64,000 nt of DNA from Phlebiopsis flavidoalba (GCA_035772785.1 JAOCPU010000038.1:1-64000), one strand, 5' to 3'; counted from the first letter of the stretch, positions 1 to 13,312 are shown. Notes: generated by a model not told the origin, from the sequence alone. Translations and numbers: made by a program.

Positions 1-3000
1 CGCCGACGTCCCACGGCGCGCCTACATTCATGATGGATTCGATATTTGTCAGTGAAACCTGTTATGATATTAACAAGGTCCTTCAACTCTTCGATGTATC
101 TGACATATTGCGGTCTGTATGACGCGAGTAAGGTGAGTAGACTAGCAGAAGGACGACACAGTCAAGGGTGACATACTTGGATGTCATTGCGTTCAACTTA
201 AATGCTGGCCTTACTGTAACCCAAAACAGCACAGCCTTTGAGACAGAGAATGCCGAGGGAAGTTATGGCAATGGTGCTTAGGATACACACCATGCACGGA
301 GTCGCTATATATACCTTCAATCAGCAGTGCAACAAAAGCGCGGGAATTTCACAATGACGGATCCCGTGTGTCGAGAGCAAATGCAAGCGTAAGTCGGAGA
401 TGCGTCAAGACTCCGTACACGCATGGTAGTCACTTCATGGAGTACATATCATATGTCTCGGAGATGAAGAAGGGCGACTTCGATGTCCTAGCGAGGGCGA
501 GGGATCCGTGATTGCTAACAGCATATTGCCTCTTACTCTTGAATGGCCATATGAGCCCTGTATCCTGGCAAGGTTCAGGGGACCCATTTGATGTTCCTGA
601 ATCCTGGTAGTTCGTTGAAAGATATCATTTGCTCAAGATTCTAACCTCTACCGTATCCAGCCATGAGGGAAGGTCATCTGCATTATTTGGCAGAAAACGG
701 GAGCTCCTTGTTCTTAGCGTGAGGACAGCCTTTCACTAATAGCTATGTAATTTTTAACAGCCCTCAATGATGTATGATATAGATGGAGCTTTCTTCTCAG
801 CCCCTAGACACCTCTTTTATTGGTTTTTTTTGCGCTGGGAAAACGGTGGTAAGACTTTATCGGTGTAAACAGGCATATGGTGTATGTCTGTTGCGAGATG
901 GAACGGTTAAGTCCCGGTTCCGTGACATAACATAGATGCCTGAACTGCATCAAGTTGGACATTTAAGAAGAATACATGTTGATAAATGTTGTGAGTAGTA
1001 CGGCGCATTCGGATTGTGCGCGGTTTCAGACCTGGAGGCAGAAAGATCAAGGCAGGGCCACCGCTATCTTCCTGTGACATTGTGTGTGGAGCTTAATTAT
1101 ACGAAATAGAAGGTCTATATCAGAAACGTCAAACTGAAATAATGGTAGCAATTTGGGGTGGTCCTTATTTATAACTTTATGCTGTTGAGCATCTATCATT
1201 TTATCAATAGATATTGACCTCACTGCGACAGAACCTATGATTGCAACTCAAACCAGAGGCTGAATAATATTGATATTACAGTCTGATATGAGTATTTGGT
1301 CCTCGATTCCGCCTAGCACAAGAGCGTTGCCTGAAGTTGTGGACTGTTGCAGTATTAGTTTGATTGATTAGCTCTGAAACTACACGCATGTACCGACGCA
1401 GTATTCTAGAAAATTGTATAGCATCAATGCGGCCATTCAATCCCGGAAATGAATATTGAAATTGCGCTGCATGCGCGACTCACTGCACTGAAGCGGGGGA
1501 ATACTATGCTTTCAAGGAATTTTAATCAGGTGATACCTATGGTTATAAAAAAGAGCCGCAGAGAAAGACCAGCACAGGCGTGCCTCACCTTTCCCCGAAA
1601 GCCTTCTTACTTCAGCTTAGTTTTCATAGTACCGCTTCTTTAGCAGTTATCGTCTGGTTGGCTCGAAATCTGGACCTTTGCCGCCAGTACTCGCCAATGA
1701 TCTCAGCGCTTCCGTTGTCACCCTCATTGGCGGCTGGGATCGAGGCCCACTATATGGTGACTTCGGCCTCTTAACTAGATGGGATAATCTGATAATCCTT
1801 ATACGTATTTAGGCTTGAAGTACGTCTGCTGAATCGATTTGGCTGATGATAGGACGCCCTGACCATGATGATCTTAGCATTGCACTTATATATTAGTTTT
1901 GCGTCCGGATGCTCATGAAGGATACAAACAATACTCGAAGAATGTGGGTTTCGAGCTCGTGTGTCTACTTGGATCCTAATATATCTTTCGCTTACTAGAC
2001 TACTTCTCACGTTATCGACACGCTCAGCTGATTGTGTCTACAGCGCACAATCATCGCATTCTGTAGTGCTTATGTTCACTGGTTTACTTTATTGAAATAA
2101 TACCTACCAACATCAATCCGATGCATTTTTTGTGGAATATTCCTCAAGAGCGTCCATCTGCACAACTCTTCCTGTACGGAATAAGCGTAAGTTTTACTCC
2201 CTGCAGCATTCAATTGAAGAGTCGAGTTACCTATATGAGTCACTCAAGGGTCTGTTTGGGAGACAGTAATTATTGTCCAGTCACAATTTTACCGAGCGTG
2301 TCATGGAAACCAATTCGCAACCTGTAGGGATGGCGCTGCTACGTCTCGTGTTTGGGGACACAAAAAAAGCCTGGCAGTATTATTTGTACGGAATATCTTG
2401 ACGTGTGAGGTGTAACATATGCTGAATACGCTACTCCAATTGTTAGGCTACCAGTGTCACTGCATCGTTAGGTATGTTAAATAACTTTTCAGTTGCTCCG
2501 AGATTTACACTTTGCAATTCGCGTAGTTGCAATCTGCGCTACTGCTGGGATAACCGCAAAAGCTAGGATCACCGAGCCAGAGGAGTTCTTTTCCCGGTTA
2601 CTCTCGCATTTGGCGTCATTTTCAACGGACTCACGGTCGTCGTTCAAATCACGGCAAGCTCACTTATTGCCTGGAAGTTGAGGCACCTCATGTCCTCCTC
2701 TCGGACGTGGAAAACAGCTCTCTGTTGATTTGGGTCATCGTCGAGTCAGAGAGCCTATACTGGCGGCAGCGAATCTCGTCACATTAGTCCTTTTTATTCT
2801 TCGTTTCAACGTTGGACAGCTCATCACTAATATAGCAACGCAGCTCAGCGTGAGTGAAAGCTCACAAAAAGCCATCATGCTTTAAATTTCATCATAGTGT
2901 GTTATGGTCCCCATTTCGATCATTGTGCGCGCTGGAGCACGACGCTCCAATGAAGCACAAAACAGTAGCGCGAGAAATGGAGTCATGCTCTTTGAAGAAG

Positions 3001-5760
3001 GGGTCTTAAAAGAACGCAATCAACGGTTAGCTTCATGTCTCATTGCCCTGTCCAGAACTGAATAGTATACGTACAGACAGAACCTTCCGAGCCATGGAAA
3101 GGTGGACACGAAGCGCGACAGCACGGTGACTTGTTACTTATTCTCATTATTGGATTAATGACCACATAACCATGATCATAAGGAGCGAGATGTCAACGCG
3201 TTCAATCGTACGAAATGATGACATAACCGTGGAGTATTTATTTTTGTCGCAATGTTTCGATAGGCATTCGTATTTATGTCTACCATTGCTCTCTGAACTG
3301 GGAGTAGAAGTTCAGTGGCTGAGTTCAAGGGTTACGCTGAGAACGATGAGCTCCCACCAATCCTGCTTTGACTAAATTGTAGCAATTCATTTATGATTTG
3401 AAGGGGATCGGTGGTGTGCGTGCCAAGTTCAGTCTGAAACGCGTCGCCTAGGGCCCGGGTAAAGGGTTCACAGCACGCAAGATGGACCTGAACCCACGGG
3501 CCTCTTATGACTTCGGACGGCACCAGCGAGGGAGGAAGGGCTTGTTCGTCAGGGGAAGGCAGTAGGCCGCGCCGCTGACGAGGACTATGTACTCGAGACA
3601 GCCTATATTGATAGTACTGGGGATGGTCCTTGGAAAGCTTCGCCATGGGCGGCTTCCAGCGAGCGTGCAAATGTCTCACAGGGGCAACGTCGCGATTGCA
3701 GCGGGGGGCCGTCGCTGATGCAAATCCTGGCATGTCGCAGTGCGGCGGTGCCGTGACAGTCCGTCAGATCTTTCGTTGAGGAACGCGTTGGCACTCATTG
3801 TGATGCGGGATATGGAGGTGTTGCTTCGGCTGCTAGTTACGGGAGGTGCATGGATGTGCTGGCCTGTGATTGTGACGTGCCAAATTAATGTGTAAATGAC
3901 CTGTTCAGAACGCGGCGCCGAGTATGCTTATAGTTTAAACAGCTAACTCTGACCTGCCCAAATGGTATCCGAATGGTACTGAGCAGCACTGTCGGTCGCA
4001 ATGGAAAATGGCCCAGGCGTTATCCGTGGATGTTCCAAACTCTTGGGGTTATCAGCGATCGCGCAATGCTAAGCAGAAAAGCATTTCGTTTTGACCACGG
4101 ACGAACGTCGGCTGACTGCTTGCTGCGGTACACACAGTCACCCGCTGCCCTAGCATAAGCCTCCGGCATCCTACGTTGACCGTGAACAGGCGGACCGGGC
4201 GCGGGTACGAACGCGTGAGTGTACCTGACACATTGTGAATGCCCAATGACGCCCCCACTGCCCGCCACAGCTTCGCGCCCGGTGCTAACTTACTTCGTCA
4301 ACAGCTTTCATCACGACTCGAGCTTGAGAGAAACCTTCGTAGAAGATGTGCAGTTCTCTCAAGCTGAGTGACGCGCGTTAGGATAGTGGAACCCATGCGA
4401 CGATATAGAGCCTCTGGGTGAACCATGGGTGAGATCGACTCGGAGGGGCCAAGCTCTCGGTTCCAAAGAGTTTAATTCCGCTGCTAGCGTGAGGACATGG
4501 AAACGTAGGTTACGCACGAGCACGGTCAGAGAAAGATCTTTGAGGCGGACTTGTAATGAGGATGTGCCAGCGACGCGACGGCTAATGGTAAATGGCTGTG
4601 GTGGAGTGGAAAATCCACCCAGAGGTCTGGCAGTTTTCCACCTGTTGTGATCGTGTGCGCTCGGTGTTGGCGGTACGGGTTATGGGGGAGTGACCTTCCA
4701 CTTGGGCCACCGTTTCGTTGCACAACTTTGGCGACTTGTGCAGTTTCAACAGCGGTTGGCATGCGCGGGTCCACCAGGTCAAGATGTCCACGAAGCAAAG
4801 CCTATCCAACACGCAACTGGACCGTCGCCCGAGCATCTACCTGCTGGCCTTTTCCAGTTGAGAACGCTGGTACCTCTACTGCAATGGTTGACAGGCCGTG
4901 TGTGCCATCCTTCTCGACTAAATGCCACGACGATATACACTCCGAGAAATCATCACCAATTAAAACATAATTATCTGTAAGAATAAATCGTGTTCATTCA
5001 AACCTCCGGAATTCAACTGCCTTCCATCATTCTATTGATGTCAATTACCATCAAACTGGAACCCAGACTTGTCGTAAGGCATTCGCGCACAACTCGTAAT
5101 GGTCCTAAGTCAACTCACAACACGACTGTCACAGTAATATAATCCAACGTAAATAGTGGTTGCAGCCGCATGTGGGAAGAATGAGGACTCCTACAACTGC
5201 AGAGCAGCATTCTCATGCAATCTTTGCAACACAAGTGCCTTAGGCTTGATAGGAAAGGACCGTACACCCTGCACCAGAAAACCAGGTGGGACCCGGGGGA
5301 TGGCACAATAACATACGAAACCACTGTAAGAGAGCGTGTCTATAGCTTGATCATATTTTACTGGCACATCATGCTTGTAGGGGGGGCGGGAGATATAATT
5401 TGTGATGAGTGGCAGCACATCATATGAGCGCCGATTGTAGAAAGTCGGCCGCCGCATGGTGGCGGGAGGTCTCGGTTGGGCAAAAGCGTAAGGCGCGGCT
5501 TGACAGTTGATTAACGTTGATTTGCGACTTCGTTTCAAATGTGATGCCAATACCTACCGTATGCCGATAACTACCACCGTATTACCAAAGGCCACGACAC
5601 AATCATGTCAGTGAACACCTAGCGCATGCCAGCGGTTCCCAGTGTATGCCGAGCCAACCAGCGCCCAGTTGAATACGCTGGAGGACAGCAACGGACAATG
5701 TCCCCCCCAATGGTACCCAGAACCATCCGCGGTCCACCACTATCCACCGATACCAGACAA
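1..5760. other. Gene-poor stretch, nothing recognised
   Basis: All six frames are interrupted by stops at about random frequency and the longest open frames are 60-133 codons. The longest, on the minus strand at 3332-3733, and those near 4.5-4.9 kb show no domain, motif or splice structure I recognise. No terminal repeats, tRNA or satellite array was seen. This could be intergenic DNA or old, fully decayed transposon sequence. Confidence 0.5.
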
Positions 5761-5766
5761 CGTCCG

Positions 5767-5807
5767 CCACCGTCCGCCATCATCCAAGGTACGCTGGCGG
5801 ACGGTGG
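5767..5807. repeat. Perfect 13-bp hairpin in a CCACC-rich tract
   Basis: The arm CCACCGTCCGCCA (5767-5779) and its exact reverse complement (5795-5807) flank a 15-base loop. The hairpin sits in a stretch (about 5690-5890) enriched in CCA, CCG and ACC steps. The left arm is itself a partial tandem of CCGTCCGCCA. It may be the end of a small foldback element or a slippage product. No target duplication was found. Confidence 0.75.
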
Positions 5808-5924
5808 TTTGTATGACAAATCACTGATGGATTGCTATATGTAGTAACATCCATCAACGACCACCACCGACCACCGACGGCAGCCGGTGGACACCAGAAG
5901 TTTCCACTCACGAGCATATAACTC

Positions 5925-6050
5925 CGCGACGGATACTATGGAGGTCAATTTGGTGGACGGGTTCGAATTTGATGACCGAGAGTCACGCAAGACGTTCTAT
6001 AGAGAAGTAGAAATGTCAGAAACATGTCAGCCGATGAGTCCGAGACCCAG
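5925..6050 (+). repeat. Left arm of a long imperfect inverted repeat
   Basis: This segment matches, in reverse complement, the segment at about 6990-7120. Long shared words include ACTATGGAGGTC-like outer ends, TATAGAGAAGTAGAAAT and AAACATGTCAGCCGAT, then GAGACCC at the inner end. The differences are scattered substitutions and one-base gaps. The arms are about 125 bp each, separated by roughly 940 bp. Either these are the long terminal repeats of a small DNA transposon whose internal part shows no transposase, or two copies of one repeat inserted in opposite directions. Confidence 0.7.
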
Positions 6051-6989
6051 AGACTAGTAATCACCAATCGACCGTGGCTAAGCTCAGTCGTGTGCCAGAA
6101 CCTACGACTCGCGTCGTGTCGGTCGGGTGGGAAAGCTTGACATAACGGGAAGCACAGGCGCAGGCGACGAAATAATGTGTGCGAACGTAGTCCCCTGTTC
6201 CCGCCATAAGTATTTGTGTGCTCAAAATCGAGAATAAAGTACAGTTTCACATAGAGAGCCATCGCAGAGCTTAGCAAGGACATCACCCCGGCGGATAGTT
6301 CCCTACTCACATCCAGATGTCGGGGTAGGGCGCCTACGACATGGGTGCTTTTCGGCGGCGCCGCTAGAGATTAAATATTATATGCCGACACACGTTTGCA
6401 GCTCCCCGAAACCAATGGTGGTAATCCCATTTATACACGTGTCCTCATTAATATATGTAGTGCGACAAATAGTGTACAATCAACCATGCCGAAAAAGTTG
6501 AAATAGTACTAAGTGTCCATCTTTATATCGTGGCCATCATTATTAGATGAATCTGTTCCAATAATTATGCTCTGCCACTATCTTCGTCATGACGCAGAGA
6601 GCTTCCTGGTGATGCCGATCTGGCCCTACGCACCAGGTGCTCTGTGTAAATTCTGCTTCAAAAAAATAGATCCATGTACTCTGTCTGCTACTCCTTTCAG
6701 CATCTTCCCCAACTGCCGGATAATAGCCTCCTGCTCGTTTTTTTAATGTTACCATGTCGCGGTCTCTTGCTGGAAGAAGAGAAGCGCGCCAACGAGACTC
6801 TTGATAGATACCCCCCACATTTTCTGTACCTCGCTCTAGGTAGAACCCGTTAGCAGGGTCCAATAGCACTCCTTTGCGCATAAAACAAACAATGGTAGAG
6901 ACCAAGTTTGAAAGAGACTTGGGCGTCAAGTCACGTGTAGTGAGATACTAAGGTATTTCAGATAATAGAGGCAAGCACCATTCTGATTT
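6051..6989. other. Spacer between the inverted arms, no gene seen
   Basis: About 940 bp lie between the two inverted arms. The open frames at 6513-6746 (plus) and 6543-6929 (minus) overlap each other and show no transposase motif or other recognisable domain. Confidence 0.4.
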
Positions 6990-7120
6990 ATTGGAGGGGT
7001 CTCGCACTCAATCGGCTGACATGTTTCGGATATTTCTACTTCTCTATATAACGTCTTTCGTGCACTCTCGGTCACAACATTCGAAACCGTCCACAAATGA
7101 CCTCCATAGGATACGGCGTT
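6990..7120 (-). repeat. Right arm of a long imperfect inverted repeat
   Basis: This is the reverse-complement partner of 5925-6050. The outer boundary (GACCTCCATAGGAT side) and inner boundary (GGGTCTCG side) correspond to the same ends in the other arm. The plus-strand open frame at 6991-7227 runs out of this arm and its first 25 residues resemble the end of the minus-strand frame that crosses the left arm. That similarity follows from the DNA repeat and is not independent evidence for coding. Confidence 0.7.
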
Positions 7121-10120
7121 CAGTGCAATCTGTGGTCACAGTGATGAACAAGTCGCGCAAAGCAGGCATGAAGGCCTTAGAGGCAGGCGTTCGAGTGCAA
7201 CACGCCGTGGAGCAACGTGACAAATGAGTTATCATCTACCAGTTTCTGTCTGCTGTGCGCATCCAGGCTGGCGGGCACACCCCCTGCTACCTTCTCACTG
7301 CTCCCTCATAGCATTGGGTGCTGGTCATCGCGCTCTGTATAGGGACCCAGTTATACGATCTGATAATTGATCTCCTGTAGAGGTTAGATCTCGTATGCCG
7401 CAAAACGTTTCCCCCACCACTACCTACGATACACAAAGGACGGTAGTACCATCGTGCAGCCTACTCCAACCCGCGCCTCAAAGTCAGCAGACCTCAAAGT
7501 CATCATGGACAGCTACGTTCTCGTCACGAAGCACGGTGAACGTCTGGATAAATTCTACCCATCCAACGTCGTGGGAGTACTTGAGGCAACCAGAATGAGG
7601 GCCCATGGCACTAACGCATTCTTTTGCATAATTAGTGGTAACGGTGAGTAGATTACATTCATTAAATCGGGCGACTGCAGCATCATCATGCCGTTTTCCC
7701 TCTGCCGATGCTCATGTGGCTCTGTTTCTTCGAGGCTTTGATTCGCTAATCCGTCATGTACCATGGCCCAAACTAGTCATTCGTCATCTTGCGCAGTTCA
7801 GTTTGTAAGTTTATGACTACGATTGAGAAGAAGAAGACATTGAAATACAACTAAATGAATTTGTTTTCCCAGAAGGGCATGGTCGTAGGAAGATACAATA
7901 CGCGCGTGGGTCTGTTGCGACCCGTCTGTTCCTGGAATACAGGTAAAAATATTGATGACCCATAGTCCTGACAGCCGTTCCATGTATCGTCATTGACCGA
8001 GCACACGCTGGATGAAGCTACGCTGAATCGCTTCTTACGCGGCCTTTTCATCTTCGGATAGGCAAGGACATCGTTATCTCAAACTCTAAATTATTGGGTG
8101 GCCCCAGACACCGTTGAGGCTGTCATCATGCCGCATACCGCGACGCCATTTGTGTGCTCCGCAGCGGAAATATACTCGGTGAATGGGTATGTCTCGTTTC
8201 GCGACCGGGAATACGTAAAGACTAAATCAACTCTTTTGAGGTGTTCTTCAAGTTTGGCCCTCGTGAAACATCTTTATCCCATCTGGCCTACGGAGCTCTC
8301 TATTTGCCGCGCAGTAGACTTCCAGAATCAGGCCTGAACAAATATACTGACACCTTGTTTTCGTCGACTAATAACATAAATTAGTAGTCAGCCTTCCAAG
8401 GTCGCGCATGTTGACACAATGACCGTATAATGTGCCCAAATGAATCATAGGCGACCGATTAAATTCTCACTTGTCTCCCATAAAGTTAACAGGCTTGTTC
8501 CTTCGACTCCCCCCCCCCCGCGATTCTTCCTTTCTCCGCTGCCTGTGACTGTTATACCTACACATCAAGCTATCGTCCCCCCGTTTGTGCCAACGGCGTC
8601 TTATGTACCGCAAATGAGCATAAGTAGTCGTTCCAACGGACCGAATGAGGCACAGCTTCACTCGCTGTTTCCAAAGATCGCCGGTGCAATGAGTACTCCA
8701 CTCCGGCTGGCGCACTCGAAGAGTCAAGACCTTCCCAAGACTTTCCGAGACTTGAGATCAATAATAGTCATAGACTCTCCTCTAGTAACAGGCCTAAAAA
8801 TTTGAATCTACAATAGACACTTGTCGCAGCGCGCAGGGCCCTCTAGAAGCGAATTAAAATAGTAAATCATTCACATGCGCGTCGATATGATTGTTGTGGG
8901 CTGGTTAAGTATAAAGGTTGTCCGGCGCGTCCACGTGGTAACGTGACCTTGATGGTCGCCCTGCTCTGTCACACGCATATCGCATCTCGGCAAAAAAAAC
9001 TTCATTCTATGTCGTTCCTTCCGCTCACCACCAGATTTGCTTTGGCGAGCTATCGTTGTCTATCCTATGCATAGCGGAGATGACTATCGAAAGAGAAGCC
9101 GAAAGCGGACACGAGTAAATGCTGCTGCAACACTCTTACTGATGACATGAGTTTGTATTCCGGACCTGCCCGAGTGGGTGTGGGGGGGGACTGTGACTCT
9201 TTGGGCTTGCCGCGTCCGCAGGTCGTGTCTACACCAAGTGGTAATGAGGGATCTGTCGGACCGATACTGTAGGCCACGCGTAAGCGCACGAAGCGGCAAG
9301 GTTTGGGACATTCAACAACTGTATGTGGTCTTCCACATCCTGGTCCGTGCGTCAGCATGGACTTCGATCGTCGACGTCGCGATGAAGAACTGACCTCTCC
9401 GCACTCAGCACCACCAGCCGAGTGCAGTGACGAGCACACGCTTTATGAAAGAAATACACGTCACTGTGACTGAACAAAACGGCCTCCGTCGTGATCGCAG
9501 GGGGGCGTAGGGGAGCTCTACTGCGGGCCGAGATTATTGGGTTCGGCCCTGGCGGCCTCAGCTATTCTCGCTTTTGGATTGAACCGGGACGAGCATAGCG
9601 CAATCGGTGACCCGACGGCGCGAACGACTATGGGTAAGGGTCCAGTGGGCAACCCAGAGGATCTCCCCGCGTGCGACCCCTGGCGCCATGAAAAATCAAA
9701 GATGGCCCCCGGCATTTGTGACTGGTGACGACCCCACTCCAAGCTCGTCGAGGCCACCTCACATTGTACGCGATCATGTAACTAAACGCATCGTCGACCC
9801 CAACACGCCTAACTATGTACCGTTTCCGACCCACTTTCATATTTTTGTCTAGGCACCCACATTCCTCTCTTTTTCTAGCACATTATTTCACACCCTTATG
9901 CTCTACCATCCAATCCCTTCGCCACGACCGTCCCGGGTCACAAAATCTCTGTCTAGTGCGCGAAACAGGTAGTACCATAGGTGGAATATACAGTCTCTTA
10001 TGTAGATTATGGTGTCGAACACGAGCGAATACAATGATAGAAGGATCCTTGAAGTATTAAGTGACTAGGTCGTAATATATGACGTCTTTGATGACTAGGA
10101 GCGGTTGGTGGGATTCTGAC
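7121..10120. other. Gene-poor stretch, nothing recognised
   Basis: Only short overlapping open frames (up to 124 codons) without recognisable motifs are present. An 11-base C run lies at 8509-8519. No repeats beyond simple runs were noticed. Confidence 0.45.
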
Positions 10121-11045
10121 TTAATCGCTGTTGTAGGCGCTTCCGAGTGCAGTGAGTGCGCCAGTGCTGGTGACGAAAGAATGTTTTCTGACCAGCCATG
10201 AAGTAATTAGGATGCCGTAGCCTCCATCGTTCGACAGAACTGAGGCATCTAACCACACGGAAGCGATTCATTGTCTTCCCAATGAATGCCTCCTGCTGGG
10301 CCTCCGTTTCCACTCGCACCCAAACTTCAAAGACACCACGTTAGTCGTCATGTTAATTTCCTAGGTTTGCAACATACCTCGGTTACCCACACCGGTTTCT
10401 TGTATTTGCTACCGATGCCGGAGAATGTACGACTGGTAGTAAGCAATGTTTGTGGCCGAGTCGTCGTAGATGTGGATAGCAATGCAATCGATCGTGCACC
10501 CGCTCTGCAGGCGGAAAGGGAAGCTGTCGAGCCAGGCCGTGTGCCCATTGGTGCTGCACCATTTGTGATAGCGGGGGAGCATAGCTTCGCCTTGCCTTGC
10601 TCGCGAACGATTGCATGTATGTCTTTCCATGGCCCGACGCGGCCGCCGCTGGGGACAGGTTCGCTTGGCTGCTCAGATCCCGGCTCGTTGAAGCTAATCA
10701 TGCGAGTGGTCAGATGCAGTGCCTGAAGTAGCAACAACGCTAACAGCGTACCCTAAGAGGTGGGTCGCGCCCTTGTTGATCCGCACTTTGGGCGTTCGCG
10801 CTCATGAGTTAGGAAGTCCGGGACTTGAGACCCCATAGCATAGGCACATATTCGTACTTGCCTCGGCAAGCTTTCCGGGGACTTGGTCCCAATTGTACGC
10901 CCATGTAAGTCTGTGAACTACGTCAGCAAGGGATTGTCTCCGAAGAACGAGCGAACTACTTGCTCCCAAAGTTCTTCGTCAACGTTGGGTCGTTTGTAGC
11001 TGACACCTCGCTTTGGGCTGATCTCTTGACATTTTCGTGTAGGCT
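10121..11045 (-). CDS. GH128-type glycosyl hydrolase, copy 1, frame-broken
   Basis: Secreted beta-1,3-glucanase-type protein of the Asl1/GH128 family (glycosyl hydrolase catalytic core), which acts on cell-wall glucan. Reading down the minus strand, split over frames: the mature start KRGVSYNDPTLT (needs one base removed), the strand TWAYNWDQ, the acidic motif FNEP, KAKLCSPAITNGAAPMG, the segment IDCIAIH/Y, the second acidic motif KKPVWVTE, then a degenerate QQEAF region and a C terminus ALGSAYNSD followed by a TAA at 10121-10123. NEP and TE carry the expected catalytic glutamates. No convincing signal-peptide exon was found, and several frameshifts break the reading. It is more diverged than the copies at 14.2 and 44.1 kb, so this one is probably a real pseudogene. 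Confidence 0.75.
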
Positions 11046-11109
11046 GGCCGTGTGATAAAAGTAAGCAAGACGACCTTCGGGATAGTTTCAGAGATCACTT
11101 ACGGGGGAA

Positions 11110-12590
11110 AGACACGGGCGGTGCCGTTAGGAATGACAGCGGCGTACGAGACAGCCGGACAGAGTAAGGAAGGCGATACGTTGGAGAGCTTCATCTAGGA
11201 GTGTCTTTCTCTGTAGGGGATCTATTCTCCGTTTAGAGATGCAGAAGCGACTACTCATTGCCTGTGAGCTATTTGTACTCTGTGCAAGGCGCGTGACACC
11301 CACAAGTAATGCATAACGCAGGAAGTCAGATTCGGCCCATGGTTTGCGCAAGCACTCGCTGCACGGGAGCCATCATGACACAAGACAGCTTTGGTCCCGA
11401 CATATCTGGCCCAGGGTCTCCAAAGTACAGTACTGACTGGACCAGACTGGGTCACCCGATGGTCGCCATCTGAAATGCTTAAACGACCAGCATGGCACAA
11501 TCAGTATGGAGAGGTATCGATCATTGAGTAAACACACCATTATTTCCAACGGAGGTAAACAATTCCATTCACTCGGATGATGCAGTAAACCAGTTGTTTG
11601 ATGGCGGACCATGAGGTAGAGTTGAATGTTAACCCGTTCCTCTGACGCGGATCACGACGCGCCTACGGCAGCTCGTGTCAATGAGATGATTTCAGTGACA
11701 CTCTTTGTGGAGGTTTTGAACCAACGGGCGTCGGGTAGATGGGACGAAGAGTTGAGGATAGCAATTCGAGCACGCGTTCGCACGCGGTCGTCCATTGTAA
11801 TTGAAGCGGTAAAGCAAATAACCCTTCTGCGCGTGACGTGGGTTCACATGTTGAGCTCAACAGCAGATGAAGTAAAACAGTGCTGTGTCACGTACCCCCC
11901 AGATCGCCAAATATTTACAGCAGAGATGGGTTTTCCCGCATAACTTGAGCGCGGCTGAGAGTCGGCGTAAATAAGCATCATGATGACACCGCCTTGATGA
12001 TCCCTACGGGATGCTATTCTCGAGTTCGACGAAAGGACCCAGCATTGAGAGTCCTCGCAAATTATGCAAAAGATATTGCCAGGTATAGAGGTGGTGGATT
12101 CAGTGCAGACCTACCTGAGGAGGCACAGAAAAAGTCCAAGCTTACAGAAGCGCCCGAGTCATGACTCCCGGACCGCTCCCGACGCCACAACTTGTCATTC
12201 GTATCAGCGCTGCTGCTACGCAGCACGCCAGTGCGATTCCCCCTTTCATGTCCACTTCTACGCGCCAGGGCGTATTTCCCATATCAACTAGAACAAGACT
12301 TCTATATTAAACCCAGCATCTTCGTGTATAACACTACAAAACTCAGGTGCACAGGTATACTCGTCCCTACATGCTGAGGAGCTCCGCACACCTAGATACA
12401 GTGTACAGTGTCTCATGTGTAATTGTTTATATTATGAGATGTTGTTACTTAGGTGAACATCTTTCGCTGATCCTACTAGTCGCCAACGCAGACGACGCTC
12501 ATGCCGTGTACCGATCATGGATAACAAGGAGTATGGCAGTTCAATTCTGAACCTCCTGTCATTGGTATGCCTGTTGCAAGGCTGGAAGGC
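11110..12590. other. No recognised gene
   Basis: Open frames reach 105 codons (plus strand 11626-11943) but show no motif or splice pattern I can assign. The stretch separates the first GH128 copy from the bleomycin-hydrolase fragment. Confidence 0.4.
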
Positions 12591-12599
12591 GCAGGAAAT

Positions 12600-13312
12600 A
12601 TCAGGAAAATGCGCAAAAAGTGAGCCCGCCCCCGATGGCGGCTGACAGCGAGACAAGCTGTCCGCAAGGGAGCACGCGCCGTTGGTGAGCTCATAGAACT
12701 TGCGCGGCATGTCCTCTCAGCAGCCGGACGTTGTCGTACTTGTTTTATTGGTCCCAGATAAACTTCTCCGGCTGCGCGCCGGGCAGAGGTGGCACGCCGA
12801 GCGTCGCGCTCATTGCGGTGTACACCTTCTCCATAAACTCCTCCTTCTTGGCGCGCAGCGTTGCAAGCACGCACGACAAGGACCTGTGTGGACAGTGAGG
12901 AGGAGATTCAATGTAGAATGAGGGCGTGCTCACAGTGAGTAGGCTTTTGGGAGGTCTGGATATCGAGGAGTGGAAAGATTTGGGGTAGATGGCTCGCGGG
13001 GCTAGTTGGCACAACACTGCGTCTCCAGGTCTGTGGACAGCAACGCATAAGTAAAAGGGAAAAAATACGCACCTCAAGAGGGTTTACAACCATGTCGCAC
13101 TGGCCGCCATGCTGATAAGGTTGGAGAAGAGATGCTGACAGCTGGACAGAACGGTCGTCAACGGGCAGGGCCGCGTGCTGGCTTATGGGCTCGAGGTGGT
13201 CGCGCCGGTGATGGCGGGTCGAACCGAGCATGCGCTTGGCGCGACACCAGAGAGAGCCAAAGCCCGCCCCGACGTGCCCAAATTTATACTTGTCGGCTGC
13301 TCCAACGCGCAC
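12600..13312 (-). pseudogene. Bleomycin hydrolase-like C1 peptidase fragment
   Basis: Middle part of a papain-fold aminopeptidase of the bleomycin hydrolase (Gal6/Lap3) family, a cytosolic cysteine peptidase that inactivates bleomycin and homocysteine thiolactone. Visible in order: LPVDDRSVQ, then HGGQCDMVVN (family: DGGQWDMxVNL) ending at a GTGCGT donor; YPKSFHSSISRP..SLLT ending at a GTGAGC donor; then LRAKKEEFMEKVYTAMSATL with LGVPPLPG, FIWD and PRKFYE. Three exons with fungal-size introns are therefore preserved. The N-terminal part with the catalytic cysteine and the C-terminal part with the catalytic histidine and asparagine were not found on either side. With frame breaks inside as well, this is a truncated, non-catalytic remnant. 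Confidence 0.75.

Noticed and set aside
3332..3733. 133-codon minus-strand open frame
   Set aside because: No domain, no start context and no splice partner; similar frames arise by chance in GC-balanced DNA of this length.
6991..7227. Small protein similar to a frame at 5945-6310
   Set aside because: The similarity is explained by the inverted DNA repeat and one copy is read antisense to the other.
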